DNA of 24,797 nt from CAYOYK01 sp964408185 (lineage in GTDB: Bacteria > Bacillota > Clostridia > Christensenellales > Aristaeellaceae), in contig CAYOYK010000036.1 of assembly GCA_964408185.1 (NCBI GenBank), positions 1-24,797 of the forward strand. Reading direction: 5' to 3'. Made by a program: the position numbers and the translations under genes. The number at the start of each line of letters is the position of its first letter. Positions within the stretch are counted from its first letter, which is position 1. The notes beneath the pieces are model-generated. The model saw only the letters and a program-made list of their open reading frames with translations, did no database searches and was not told where the DNA came from. This document shows, one piece after another, positions 1-6,923 of the stretch.

Positions 1-620
1 AGCGCGCGGATGACCGGCGGCTGAATCACGGGCACGAGCGACATGTAGCTGTACGCCGCCACCGAAATGGGCGCGATAAACTCCTTGAGCTGAAAGTGGT
101 TGGCCACGTAGAGCGTGGTCGGGCCGTCCGCCGCGCCGATGATGCCGATGGCCGCCGCGAGCCGCATGATGAGGCTCTGGTCGCCTACCGTCTCCGGCAG
201 CACGATGGGGATCAGCACCAGCGAGAGCAAAAACGTGGCAAAGATGCCAAACTGGGCCGCCGCACCAAAGAAGATCATCGACGGATCCTTGAGCAGCGGG
301 GAGAAATCAATCATTGCGCCCACGGCGATAAAGATGAGGATGGGAAAGAGCTCATTGGCGATGCCGCTGTTGAACAGCACCGTTAAGAAGCCGTCCTCGC
401 CCAGCACTGAGGGGAACGCCGTGCCCAGCACGGGCGGCAGGTTGGCTAAAATCGCGCCAAAGCCGATGGGCAGCAGGAGCGCGGGTTCATAGTCCTTTTT
501 GATGGCCAAGTAGATCAGCACGCCGGCGATGATAAACATGGCAAGCGTTTTCAGTCCCTCAAGGGTAAACAGGTACAGTACGCCGGAAAACAGTTCCTTT
601 AGCAGGGCGGGAATGTCCAT
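1..620 (-). CDS. Na+-translocating decarboxylase beta subunit, 5' part (cut by window edge)
   Basis: This is the membrane carboxyl-lyase/sodium-pump subunit of a biotin-dependent decarboxylase (OadB/GcdB/MmdB family), which couples decarboxylation of a carboxybiotin intermediate to Na+ export. Only the first 206 residues lie in the window; the family is usually about 370-430 residues. Visible family marks are IYLAIKKDYEPALLLPIGFG (about residues 36-55), GAADGPT (162-168) and SYMSLVPVIQPP (191-202). The Asp of GAADGPT (D165) corresponds to the functionally essential Asp of OadB. Several hydrophobic helices are evident. The start at 620 has a GGAGGAG ribosome site about 6 bases upstream. The substrate (oxaloacetate, glutaconyl-CoA or methylmalonyl-CoA) cannot be told from this subunit, and the alpha, gamma and biotin-carrier subunits are not in the window. 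Confidence 0.93.
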   Translation of the reverse strand, partial: MDIPALLKELFSGVLYLFTLEGLKTLAMFIIAGVLIYLAIKKDYEPALLLPIGFGAILANLPPVLGTAFPSVLGEDGFLTVLFNSGIANELFPILIFIAVGAMIDFSPLLKDPSMIFFGAAAQFGIFATFLLSLVLIPIVLPETVGDQSLIMRLAAAIGIIGAADGPTTLYVANHFQLKEFIAPISVAAYSYMSLVPVIQPPVIRA

Positions 621-740
621 CGGGGCTCCTCCTCCAGTGTGAATGGGTTTTGCGGGGATCCCTCCCCTTGGGGCAGGGCTGAGCCGACGCGCCGATACGG
701 CCCGCCGACCCTCGCAGCCGCTTTGCGGCCGGTTGACCAC

Positions 741-749
741 ATTATACCA
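741..749 (-). promoter_or_regulatory. Extended -10 promoter of the decarboxylase beta subunit gene
   Basis: On the minus strand the sequence TGG-TATAAT is an extended -10 element (TATAAT at 741-746). No good -35 box lies 17 bases upstream, which fits a TGn-dependent promoter. The implied leader is about 115 nt and contains short GC-rich hairpins such as GCCGC-ttt-GCGGC at 717-729. Confidence 0.6.
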
Positions 750-777
750 TGCGCTTGCGGGAAAGAACAGTAGGCAT

Positions 778-1281
778 TTATGATCTTAGCGGCTTTTCGT
801 AGGCGATAAAATCGTGCTCGTACAGGCGCACGTCGGCGATCCTTTGATAGCCGGCGCCCTCGTACAGGCGACGGGGTCGCTCCAAGCTGCTCCCGGCAAG
901 CAGATGCATCGCGTCGTAGCCCAGCCGCACCGCCTCCCGCTCCGATAACGCCAGCAGCAGCTTGCTGAGCCCGCGCCCCTGCTGCTCCGGCGCGACGCAC
1001 AGCCTGCACAGCACGCACGCGTTCCGCGAGGCATAGGGGAGGCCCAGCTCCTCGCAATCATCCGTTGCCAGCAGCGATACCGCGCCGACGACACCCTCCG
1101 CCGCCTCGGCAAGATACAGCGTGCCGTCGCGCAAATCCGCGTCGATCTCCTCTCGTCCGGGGTAGAAGTCCGTCCAATGGGTATGTCCGGCGCGCACGCA
1201 GGCGGCGTACAGCGCTGCTACCGCGTCCGCATCCGCATCGACGGCCGGACGCAGGGTCATCCGGGAGTGTGGATCGTTCAT
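778..1281 (-). CDS. GNAT-family N-acetyltransferase
   Basis: A single GNAT domain of 167 residues, predicted to transfer an acetyl group from acetyl-CoA to an amine; the substrate is unknown. The central acetyl-CoA binding strand-loop is visible as LCRLCVAPEQQGRGLSKLLL (residues 91-110), where QGRGLS is the phosphate-binding loop. The C-terminal part has the usual R-LYEGAGYQ (138-146) of GNAT proteins. I chose the ATG at 1281 because GGAGGG lies 6 bases upstream; the in-frame ATG at 1287 abuts the same site with no spacing. The gene has its own promoter and no clear terminator before the downstream decarboxylase gene, so some read-through is possible. It is unusually rich in Cys around residues 76-95. 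Confidence 0.88.
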   Translation of the reverse strand: MNDPHSRMTLRPAVDADADAVAALYAACVRAGHTHWTDFYPGREEIDADLRDGTLYLAEAAEGVVGAVSLLATDDCEELGLPYASRNACVLCRLCVAPEQQGRGLSKLLLALSEREAVRLGYDAMHLLAGSSLERPRRLYEGAGYQRIADVRLYEHDFIAYEKPLRS

Positions 1282-1299
1282 GTGCATCCCTCCACATCC

Positions 1300-1328
1300 A
1301 GCATAGCACAAAGGGGCGCGGCGGGCAA
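1300..1328 (-). promoter_or_regulatory. Promoter of the GNAT gene
   Basis: On the minus strand, TTGCCC (1323-1328) and TATGCT (1300-1305) are separated by 17 bases, in the right place ahead of the ribosome site of the acetyltransferase gene. Confidence 0.6.
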
Positions 1329-1386
1329 GCGGCCGCGCCGGTACGCGCAAAAGAGCCGATGTGCCCTGCGCACAGTCTTTCCCGGA

Positions 1387-1415
1387 TTGACAAAAAGAAC
1401 GAGACGGAGTATCCT
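1387..1415 (+). promoter_or_regulatory. Promoter of the Gfo/Idh/MocA gene
   Basis: A perfect TTGACA (1387-1392) is followed after 17 bases by TATCCT (1410-1415). It lies about 35 bases ahead of the start codon of the oxidoreductase gene and is divergent from the GNAT promoter. Confidence 0.7.
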
Positions 1416-1452
1416 ACTGCCGGTTTCAAATCTAATTGAACGAGGGATGAAT

Positions 1453-2499
1453 ATGGCGATCGGATGGGCGCTCATCGGGTACGGCGGCATGGGCCATTGG
1501 CATGTGGACAAGCTGCGCACGCTGCCGGAAATCAGCGTATGCGGCATTTATGACATCGACCCCAACCAGCGGGCGGACGCGCGGAAGAACAGCCTGCGCG
1601 CCTACGAGAGCCTCGACGACCTGCTGGCGGACGAGCAGGTGGCGTTCGTCACCATCGCAACGCCCAACCACCTGCATAAGCCGCTGGCCATTCAGGCCAT
1701 GCGCGCGGGCAAGCATGTAATCAGCGAGAAGCCGGTTACGCTCTCGTCCGACGACCTTCAGGAGATGATCGACGTCAGCCGCGAGACGGGCCGGATCTTT
1801 ACCGTGCACCAAAACCGCCGCTGGGACGAGGACTACCTGATGATGAAGCAGGTGTACGAAAGCGGCGCGCTGGGCCCGGTGTTCAACATTGAAAGCCGCG
1901 TGCACGGCTCGCGCGGCGTGCCCGGCGACTGGCGCAACCAGAAGCGCCCCGGCGGCGGCATGATCCTCGACTGGGGCGTGCATATGCTGGATCAGATGCT
2001 TCAGCTCGTGCCCGAACAGGTCATCGAGGTGTTTTGCAATGTGACCCACGTGACCAACGATGAGATCGACGACGGCTTCAAAACCGTCATCACGTTTGAA
2101 AGCGGGCTGACCGCGCAGGTGGAGGTGGGCACCAGCAACTTTATCGACCTGCCCCGCTGGTACATGCAGGGGCAGAACGGCACCGCCGTGATCAACGACT
2201 GGGCCTGCAACGGCAAGATCGTGAAGGTATCCGATTGGGAGAAGCGCGACGCGGTGCCCGTGGTAACCGCCGCCGGGCTGACCAAGACAATGGCCCCCCG
2301 CACCGAGGAAACCATCCAGACCTATCCGCTGCCCAAGGTGACAAGCGACGTGCGCGATTTCTACCGCAACGTCGCGGCGGCCATCGAGGGCAAAGAGGAG
2401 CCGCTTGTTACGCGCGCCCAGATGATGCGCGTGATGAAGCTGATGGAGGCGTTGTTCCGCGCGGCGGATACGCACGACGTCGTCCACACGAGGATATAG
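1453..2499 (+). CDS. Gfo/Idh/MocA-family NAD(P)-dependent oxidoreductase
   Basis: A 348-residue sugar or inositol dehydrogenase-like protein. The N-terminal Rossmann fold has GYGGMG (residues 9-14) for NAD(P) binding, and the family catalytic motif EKP is present in SEKPVTLS (91-98). The C-terminal alpha/beta substrate domain carries GGGMILDWGVHMLDQ, with the family's GG-x-D-x-G-H-x-x-D pattern. The substrate is probably a sugar or polyol derivative but cannot be fixed from sequence, because no sugar transporter or catabolic gene is adjacent. The start at 1453 is preferred over 1447 because GAGGG lies 6 bases upstream of it. It is a single-gene unit with its own promoter and terminator. Confidence 0.92.
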   Translation: MAIGWALIGYGGMGHWHVDKLRTLPEISVCGIYDIDPNQRADARKNSLRAYESLDDLLADEQVAFVTIATPNHLHKPLAIQAMRAGKHVISEKPVTLSSDDLQEMIDVSRETGRIFTVHQNRRWDEDYLMMKQVYESGALGPVFNIESRVHGSRGVPGDWRNQKRPGGGMILDWGVHMLDQMLQLVPEQVIEVFCNVTHVTNDEIDDGFKTVITFESGLTAQVEVGTSNFIDLPRWYMQGQNGTAVINDWACNGKIVKVSDWEKRDAVPVVTAAGLTKTMAPRTEETIQTYPLPKVTSDVRDFYRNVAAAIEGKEEPLVTRAQMMRVMKLMEALFRAADTHDVVHTRI

Positions 2500-2519
2500 C
2501 GGGTTCAGGCGGGTCTATG

Positions 2520-2545
2520 GGCGGGCGGCAAGGCCCGCCTTTTTT
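2520..2545 (+). terminator. Rho-independent terminator of the Gfo/Idh/MocA gene
   Basis: GGCGGGC (2520-2526) pairs with GCCCGCC (2533-2539), followed directly by six T residues. Confidence 0.9.
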
Positions 2546-2622
2546 GCGTGCAAACGCGGGGCGGCGGGGCGGCGCGGCGGCGGGGCGGGGTCTCCCCTGT
2601 GCCGGAGGGGCCGAGCATATGC

Positions 2623-2670
2623 AAAAAGCGAAAAGCCGCCCGCGTCGAGCTGGATATCGACGCGGGCGGC
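2623..2670 (-). terminator. Rho-independent terminator of the HerA-like ATPase gene
   Basis: A perfect 14-bp stem (2657-2670 with 2635-2648) with an 8-base loop, followed on the minus strand by TTTTCGCTTTTT. It lies just after the stop codon of the minus-strand ATPase gene and faces the terminator of the converging oxidoreductase gene. Confidence 0.9.
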
Positions 2671-2689
2671 ACGGTTTTGGAGAAGCGGT

Positions 2690-4612
2690 TTACTTTTTCC
2701 CGGTCAGGCTGCCCAGCAGGCCGCGCGTGAGCTGACGCGTGAGGGAGCTGGTCACGCTGCTGATGGCCGTGTTTTTGATGCGGCCCAGCACGCTGTTGTT
2801 CGCGCGGGCGCGCTCGGCGCGCTCCTCGCGCAGCTCGTCGGAACGCTTGCGGCGCTCGGCGGCTTCGGCCTCCTTGGCGGCCTTGGCGGCCTCCTTTTCG
2901 GCCTTTGCGTCCTCAGCGGCCTTGGCCTTGGCGGCCTTGAGCTCCTCGGCGCTCTGCACGGGGACGTACTGGCCCGTGGTGGGATCGAGGGCCATGGTCA
3001 TTGTCTTTTGCACGTACTGGCCGGAGGTCGGATCGAGCACGAGCACGTTCTGCTGCACGGTCTGCGCGACGGGGGCGGCGGCAGGCGCAGCCTGTGCCAC
3101 GGGGGCGGCGGTCTGCGGCAGCTCGCTCATGGTTTCAAGCTGCTTCTGCTCATATTTGCCGGTCGCCGGGTCGTAGACCATAAAGCCCATGGCGGGCTGC
3201 GGCGCGACGACCTGCTGGGCGACGGGAGCCTGCGCCGGGGCGGCGGGCGTTTGCATCACGGGCGCGGAGGCCATCACGACGGGCGCTTGCGCGGCGGCCT
3301 GCGCGGCTCCGCGGTCTGCGGCGTTTTTGAAGGAGCCTACCAGATACTCATACGCGCTTTGGCGGTCAATGGTCTGCTCATACGCGCCGCGGAAGGGACT
3401 CGTCTCGATAAAGGTTCTGCGCAGGTTCTCGTCGATCGCGCCCATGCTGCTCTGCGGGGGCAGGATGGTGGCGCGGGTCACGACGCTGGGCGCGCCGCCT
3501 TCGTCCAAGAAGGACAGCAGCGCCTCGCCGGTCTTGAGCTGGGTGATGGCCTCCTCGGTGTCAAAGGCGGGGTTGGCGCGGAATGTCTGCGCGGCGACCT
3601 TGACGGCCTTTTGGTCCAGCGGCGTGAAGGCGCGCAGCGCGTGCTGCACGCGGTTGCCCAGCTGGCCCAGAATGCTCATGGGCACGTCGGCGGGGTTTTG
3701 CGTAATGAAGTAAATGCCTACGCCCTTGCTGCGGATCAGGCGCACGACCTGCTCGATTTTGTCCATGAGCTGCTTGGAGCAATCGTTAAACAGCAGATGG
3801 GCCTCGTCAAAGAAGAACACCATTTGGGGCTTGTCGGCGTCGCCGCGCTCCGGCAGGGTTTCGTACAGCTCGCTCAGCATCCACAGCAGGAAGGTGGAGT
3901 ACATCAGCGGATTGAGGAAGAGCTTGTCGCAGCTCAAAATGTTGATGTTGCCAAGGCCGGTGGATTCGTCCGTGTGCATCCAGTCCGCGATGCTGAGGGC
4001 GGGCTCGCCGAAGAACTTATCGCCGCCCTGATCCTCCAGCAGCGCTAAGGCGCGCTGAATCGCGCCAACGGTCGCGGTGCTCACGTTGCCGTAGTTGAGG
4101 GTATATTTGCTGGCGTTCTCGCCCACATAGGCCAGCATGGCCTTGATGTCCTTGATGTCGAGCAGCAGCATGCCCTCGTCGTCCGCCACGCGGAAGAGGA
4201 TATTCAGCACGCCGGTCTGCACCTCGTTGAGGCCGAGCATGCGGCCCAGCAGCAGGGGGCCCATCTCGCTCACGGTGGTGCGCACAGGGTGACCTTGCTC
4301 GCCGTACACATCCCAGAAAACGGCGGGATAGCTCTTGAACTTGAAGTCGGGCACGCATACGCCCATCAGACGCGAGGCCATTTTGTCGGTATTCTCGCCG
4401 GGCTTAATCATGCCGCTCAGGTCGCCCTTGATATCGCTGAGGAACACGGGCACGCCCAGATCGGAGAAGCCCTCGGCCAGCACCTTGAGCGTAACGGTTT
4501 TGCCCGTGCCGGTCGCGCCGGCGATCAAGCCGTGGCGGTTGGCCATGCTGGGCAGCAGGTACACGGGATCGGTGCCGCTGGTACCGACCCAAATTTTACC
4601 ATCGTATAGCAT
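2690..4612 (-). CDS. HerA-like (DUF853/YjgR-type) AAA ATPase with repeat-bearing C-terminal linker
   Basis: A 640-residue P-loop ATPase of the HerA/FtsK superfamily, DUF853 type. Walker A is GATGTGKT (residues 32-39) and Walker B is MVFFFDEAH (264-272, D269/E270). The conserved VGIYFITQNPADVP (298-311) and LGNRVQHALRAFTP (318-331) are also seen. The cellular role of this family is not settled; DNA or RNA translocation is suggested by the fold only. The ATPase core ends near residue 430. A long Ala/Pro/Gln-rich linker (436-555) follows with three copies of a DPxxGxY motif (480-487, 527-533, 543-549), then a charged Ala/Glu/Lys helix (555-602), and a C-terminal GLLGSLTGKK-type tail like that ending other DUF853 proteins. 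The start at 4612 is supported by AAGGAGGG 7 bases upstream, so the longer in-frame ATGs are rejected. Confidence 0.9.
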   Translation of the reverse strand: MLYDGKIWVGTSGTDPVYLLPSMANRHGLIAGATGTGKTVTLKVLAEGFSDLGVPVFLSDIKGDLSGMIKPGENTDKMASRLMGVCVPDFKFKSYPAVFWDVYGEQGHPVRTTVSEMGPLLLGRMLGLNEVQTGVLNILFRVADDEGMLLLDIKDIKAMLAYVGENASKYTLNYGNVSTATVGAIQRALALLEDQGGDKFFGEPALSIADWMHTDESTGLGNINILSCDKLFLNPLMYSTFLLWMLSELYETLPERGDADKPQMVFFFDEAHLLFNDCSKQLMDKIEQVVRLIRSKGVGIYFITQNPADVPMSILGQLGNRVQHALRAFTPLDQKAVKVAAQTFRANPAFDTEEAITQLKTGEALLSFLDEGGAPSVVTRATILPPQSSMGAIDENLRRTFIETSPFRGAYEQTIDRQSAYEYLVGSFKNAADRGAAQAAAQAPVVMASAPVMQTPAAPAQAPVAQQVVAPQPAMGFMVYDPATGKYEQKQLETMSELPQTAAPVAQAAPAAAPVAQTVQQNVLVLDPTSGQYVQKTMTMALDPTTGQYVPVQSAEELKAAKAKAAEDAKAEKEAAKAAKEAEAAERRKRSDELREERAERARANNSVLGRIKNTAISSVTSSLTRQLTRGLLGSLTGKK

Positions 4613-4643
4613 ATGCTTTCCCTCCTTGATAATCCGTGCGTCC

Positions 4644-4672
4644 ATCATACCTTTTTTCTCCCTTTTCGTCAA
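4644..4672 (-). promoter_or_regulatory. Promoter of the HerA-like ATPase gene
   Basis: On the minus strand, TTGACG (4667-4672), a 17-base spacer and TATGAT (4644-4649), about 30 bases ahead of the start codon. Confidence 0.75.
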
Positions 4673-4751
4673 TATTTTCAAGCCGGAATGTTGCCCCTGC
4701 CAAATGCGTCGGCTATGGAAGACGATGTGACGGGCGGAGGGTTACCATCTG

Positions 4752-4780
4752 TTGACAATTCCGCGGTCGCCTCCTATAAT
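4752..4780 (+). promoter_or_regulatory. Perfect consensus sigma-A promoter of the GGDEF gene
   Basis: TTGACA (4752-4757), exactly 17 bases, then TATAAT (4775-4780). Both hexamers match the housekeeping consensus completely, so strong expression is predicted unless an operator intervenes. Confidence 0.85.
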
Positions 4781-4815
4781 ATATGTAACTGGCATTGACA
4801 GGAGGGGGATCAGGA

Positions 4816-5940
4816 ATGATCGTCATGCTCCAGATCGAGATTGAGCTTTTTGGCGCGCTCGTTCTTGGCATGCTGCTGCTCAATCAACACAAAACACGCA
4901 AGAGAGCCATGGATGACAGGCTGTTTAACCGGATGCTCATCCATGGCATTCTTATGCAGTGCGTCGACGCGTTTACGTGGTGGATCGACGGCAAGCAGTT
5001 CCCTGCTGCCCGCGCGCTCAACTATGCATCCGAAACGCTGCTTTTTTTCGGCGTTCCGCTCACCGCTTTCTTCTGGACGCGCTACTGCGTCTACCGCGTC
5101 ACGGGGGACGAAAACCGGCTGCGCCGGGAGTCGATCCTGTACGCCATTCCCTCGATAATCTGCGCCATCCTTGTGGCGCTGTCCCCGTTTGTGCAGCTGG
5201 TGTTTGGCGTAACAGACGAGAACGTGTACTACCGCAGCACATGGTTTGTCTGGGCGGTGGTGCTCAGCTATTCGCCGGTTATTTATATTTGGTATGTGTG
5301 TCTGGCGCAAATGAGCCATGTAACCAGCCGGAGAGAGCGCAGAGAGCTGTTGTTTATCCTCGCGTTCCCCGTCCCGGCCATCCTCAGCAGCGTCATGCAG
5401 GCGTTCAGCTACGGCCTGCTGCTGACGTGGGTCGGCTATGATATCTCCATGCTGATGCTCTACCTCAACGTGCAGAACCGTCAGCTGACGACCGATACGC
5501 TTACGCACCTGAACAACCGCGCCGGGCTGGAGCGCTACCTGAAATGGCGCGTAAACGCCCCCGACGCGGCCCATCTGTATGCCATGATGATGGACGTTGA
5601 CCACTTCAAGTCCATCAACGATCGCTACGGCCACGCGGCTGGCGACCGCGCGCTCCTCGGCGTTGCCAATGTGCTGCGCCGCACCTGTGACAAGCGCGAC
5701 GCGTTTATTGCGCGCATCGGCGGCGACGAGTTTTTGGTCATCGCGCCCTGCGCAAGCGACGACAAGGCCGACGCGTTCTCCCGCGAGATCGACGCGGCGA
5801 TTGACGAGTACAACGCGTCCTCCGGCGAGCAGTACCGCATCAGCATCAGCTATGGCGTCTGTCAGTTTGATCCCGATCAGCCCGACGCGTTCATATTGCA
5901 GGCCGACGCCCAGATGTACCGCGCCAAGCGCAAGGAATAA
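4816..5940 (+). CDS. Membrane diguanylate cyclase (GGDEF domain)
   Basis: A 374-residue protein predicted to make the second messenger c-di-GMP from two GTP. The N-terminal ~215 residues contain about six hydrophobic segments (roughly 6-22, 38-56, 72-92, 108-131, 145-168, 183-212) and look like a membrane sensor. A short linker follows, and then the GGDEF domain from DTLTHLNNR (227-235). The catalytic motif GGDEF is intact (302-306), and the metal/substrate segment DVDHFK (260-265) and YGHAAGD are present. The inhibitory I-site RxxD expected just before the motif is absent (KRDA instead). The start at 4816 follows GGAGGGGG by about 10 bases; the ATG at 4825 is an alternative. No c-di-GMP receptor or EAL gene is nearby. 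Confidence 0.92.
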   Translation: MIVMLQIEIELFGALVLGMLLLNQHKTRKRAMDDRLFNRMLIHGILMQCVDAFTWWIDGKQFPAARALNYASETLLFFGVPLTAFFWTRYCVYRVTGDENRLRRESILYAIPSIICAILVALSPFVQLVFGVTDENVYYRSTWFVWAVVLSYSPVIYIWYVCLAQMSHVTSRRERRELLFILAFPVPAILSSVMQAFSYGLLLTWVGYDISMLMLYLNVQNRQLTTDTLTHLNNRAGLERYLKWRVNAPDAAHLYAMMMDVDHFKSINDRYGHAAGDRALLGVANVLRRTCDKRDAFIARIGGDEFLVIAPCASDDKADAFSREIDAAIDEYNASSGEQYRISISYGVCQFDPDQPDAFILQADAQMYRAKRKE

Positions 5941-5968
5941 CGCAGTTGCGGCTTGCTTTTGACTGCGC

Positions 5969-6015
5969 GGGCCGTCGCGGGGAAAATGGGGATCGTCGAG
6001 CGGCGTTGACGGCCC
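5969..6015. other. Inverted repeat between the GGDEF and GyrI-like genes
   Basis: GGGCCGTC (5969-5976) pairs with GACGGCCC (6008-6015) around a 31-base G-rich loop. No T-run follows, so it is not a standard terminator. It might stabilise or process the transcript between the two plus-strand genes. Confidence 0.4.
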
Positions 6016-6072
6016 AAGGAAAGCGGTATCAGCAAAAAGGAAAAAATTCCGACGAAGATGGGGGCGGCAGGC

Positions 6073-6708
6073 ATGGCGTTTGATTTTAAAAAGGAATACA
6101 AGGAGTTTTACATGCCCGGCAATAAGCCGGAGATCGTTACGGTGCCGACGGCAAGCTACCTTGCGGTGCGCGGCAGCGGCGATCCCAATGCCGAGGACGG
6201 CGCGTACAAGCAGGCGGTCGGCGTGCTGTATGCCCTCGCGTATACGCTCAAAATGAGCTACAAGGGCAGCCGCGCCATCGAGGGCTTTTATGAGTATGTG
6301 GTGCCGCCGCTGGAGGGCTTTTGGTGGCAGGACGGCGTGGAGGGCGTGGACTACTCCGACAAATCGGCCTTTTGCTGGCTCTCCGTGCTCCGCGTGCCGG
6401 GCTTTATCACGCGGGCGGATTTTGATTGGGCCGTGGGAGAGGCAGCTAAAAAGAAAAAGCTGGATTGCGGCGGCGCGGAGCTGCTGACGGTGGACGAGGG
6501 CCTCTGCGTGCAGATTCTGCACACCGGCCCCTTTGACGACGAGCCTGCCACCGTGGCCCTGATGGACGCGTTCCTTGCCGAAAACGGCTATGAAAACGAT
6601 TTTACCGCGACGCGCCTGCATCACGAGATCTATCTCTCGGACGCGCGCCGCGTGGAGCCTGCGAAGTGGCGGACGGTGATCCGGCACCCGATACGCAGGG
6701 CGCGGTAA
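6073..6708 (+). CDS. GyrI-like small-molecule-binding domain protein
   Basis: A 211-residue single-domain protein of the GyrI-like superfamily. The N-terminus MAFDFKKEYKEFY, followed by a conserved V-P-x-x-x-Y-L-A-V-R-G-x-G-D-P-N segment, is typical of a stand-alone subgroup found in Firmicutes. Related stand-alone members have been shown to bind or hydrolyse electrophilic small molecules; others are ligand sensors of transcription factors. No DNA-binding domain is fused here, so a binding or detoxifying role is more likely than direct regulation. This is inference and the ligand is unknown. The start at 6073 is chosen because homologous proteins begin MAFDFKKEYKE; an in-frame ATG at 6058 would add five residues. 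A strong terminator follows. Confidence 0.85.
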   Translation: MAFDFKKEYKEFYMPGNKPEIVTVPTASYLAVRGSGDPNAEDGAYKQAVGVLYALAYTLKMSYKGSRAIEGFYEYVVPPLEGFWWQDGVEGVDYSDKSAFCWLSVLRVPGFITRADFDWAVGEAAKKKKLDCGGAELLTVDEGLCVQILHTGPFDDEPATVALMDAFLAENGYENDFTATRLHHEIYLSDARRVEPAKWRTVIRHPIRRAR

Positions 6709-6718
6709 AAAGCATAGC

Positions 6719-6755
6719 AAGGGCTTCGGGACGATTTGTCCCGAAGCCCTTATTT
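6719..6755 (+). terminator. Rho-independent terminator after the GyrI-like gene
   Basis: AAGGGCTTCGGGAC (6719-6732) and GTCCCGAAGCCCTT (6738-6751) form a perfect 14-bp stem with a 5-base loop, followed by TTATTT. Confidence 0.92.
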
Positions 6756-6835
6756 AACCCAAACAAGCGCGGCGTTGCCTATCCGCGGCGATGGGTTGCG
6801 AACGGAGGCCGACGCAGAACTTTCCTGATGGTAGA

Positions 6836-6855
6836 AAATATTCTTTCCAATATTT
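6836..6855. promoter_or_regulatory. AT-rich inverted repeat upstream of the XRE gene (possible operator)
   Basis: AAATATT-CTTTCC-AATATTT is a perfect 7-bp inverted repeat in an otherwise GC-rich region, 36 bases upstream of the predicted -10 box of the XRE gene. It has no U-run and no gene ending at it, so a protein-binding site is more likely than a terminator. Autoregulation by the XRE protein is only a guess. Confidence 0.4.
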
Positions 6856-6887
6856 CTGCTTGGTATCTTTTTCCACCGGGCAATCCG

Positions 6888-6896
6888 TGGTACGAT
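6888..6896 (+). promoter_or_regulatory. Extended -10 promoter of the XRE-TPR gene
   Basis: TGG-TACGAT (TACGAT at 6891-6896) lies just ahead of the GGGAGGGG ribosome site. The -35 region (TTTTTC) is poor. Confidence 0.5.
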
Positions 6897-6923
6897 ATCC
6901 CCGTCAAGAGGGGAGGGGACGAC

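Noticed and set aside
4810..6720. 636-residue minus-strand frame
   Set aside because: It lies opposite two well-supported plus genes (GGDEF and GyrI-like) and is a GC-skew shadow.
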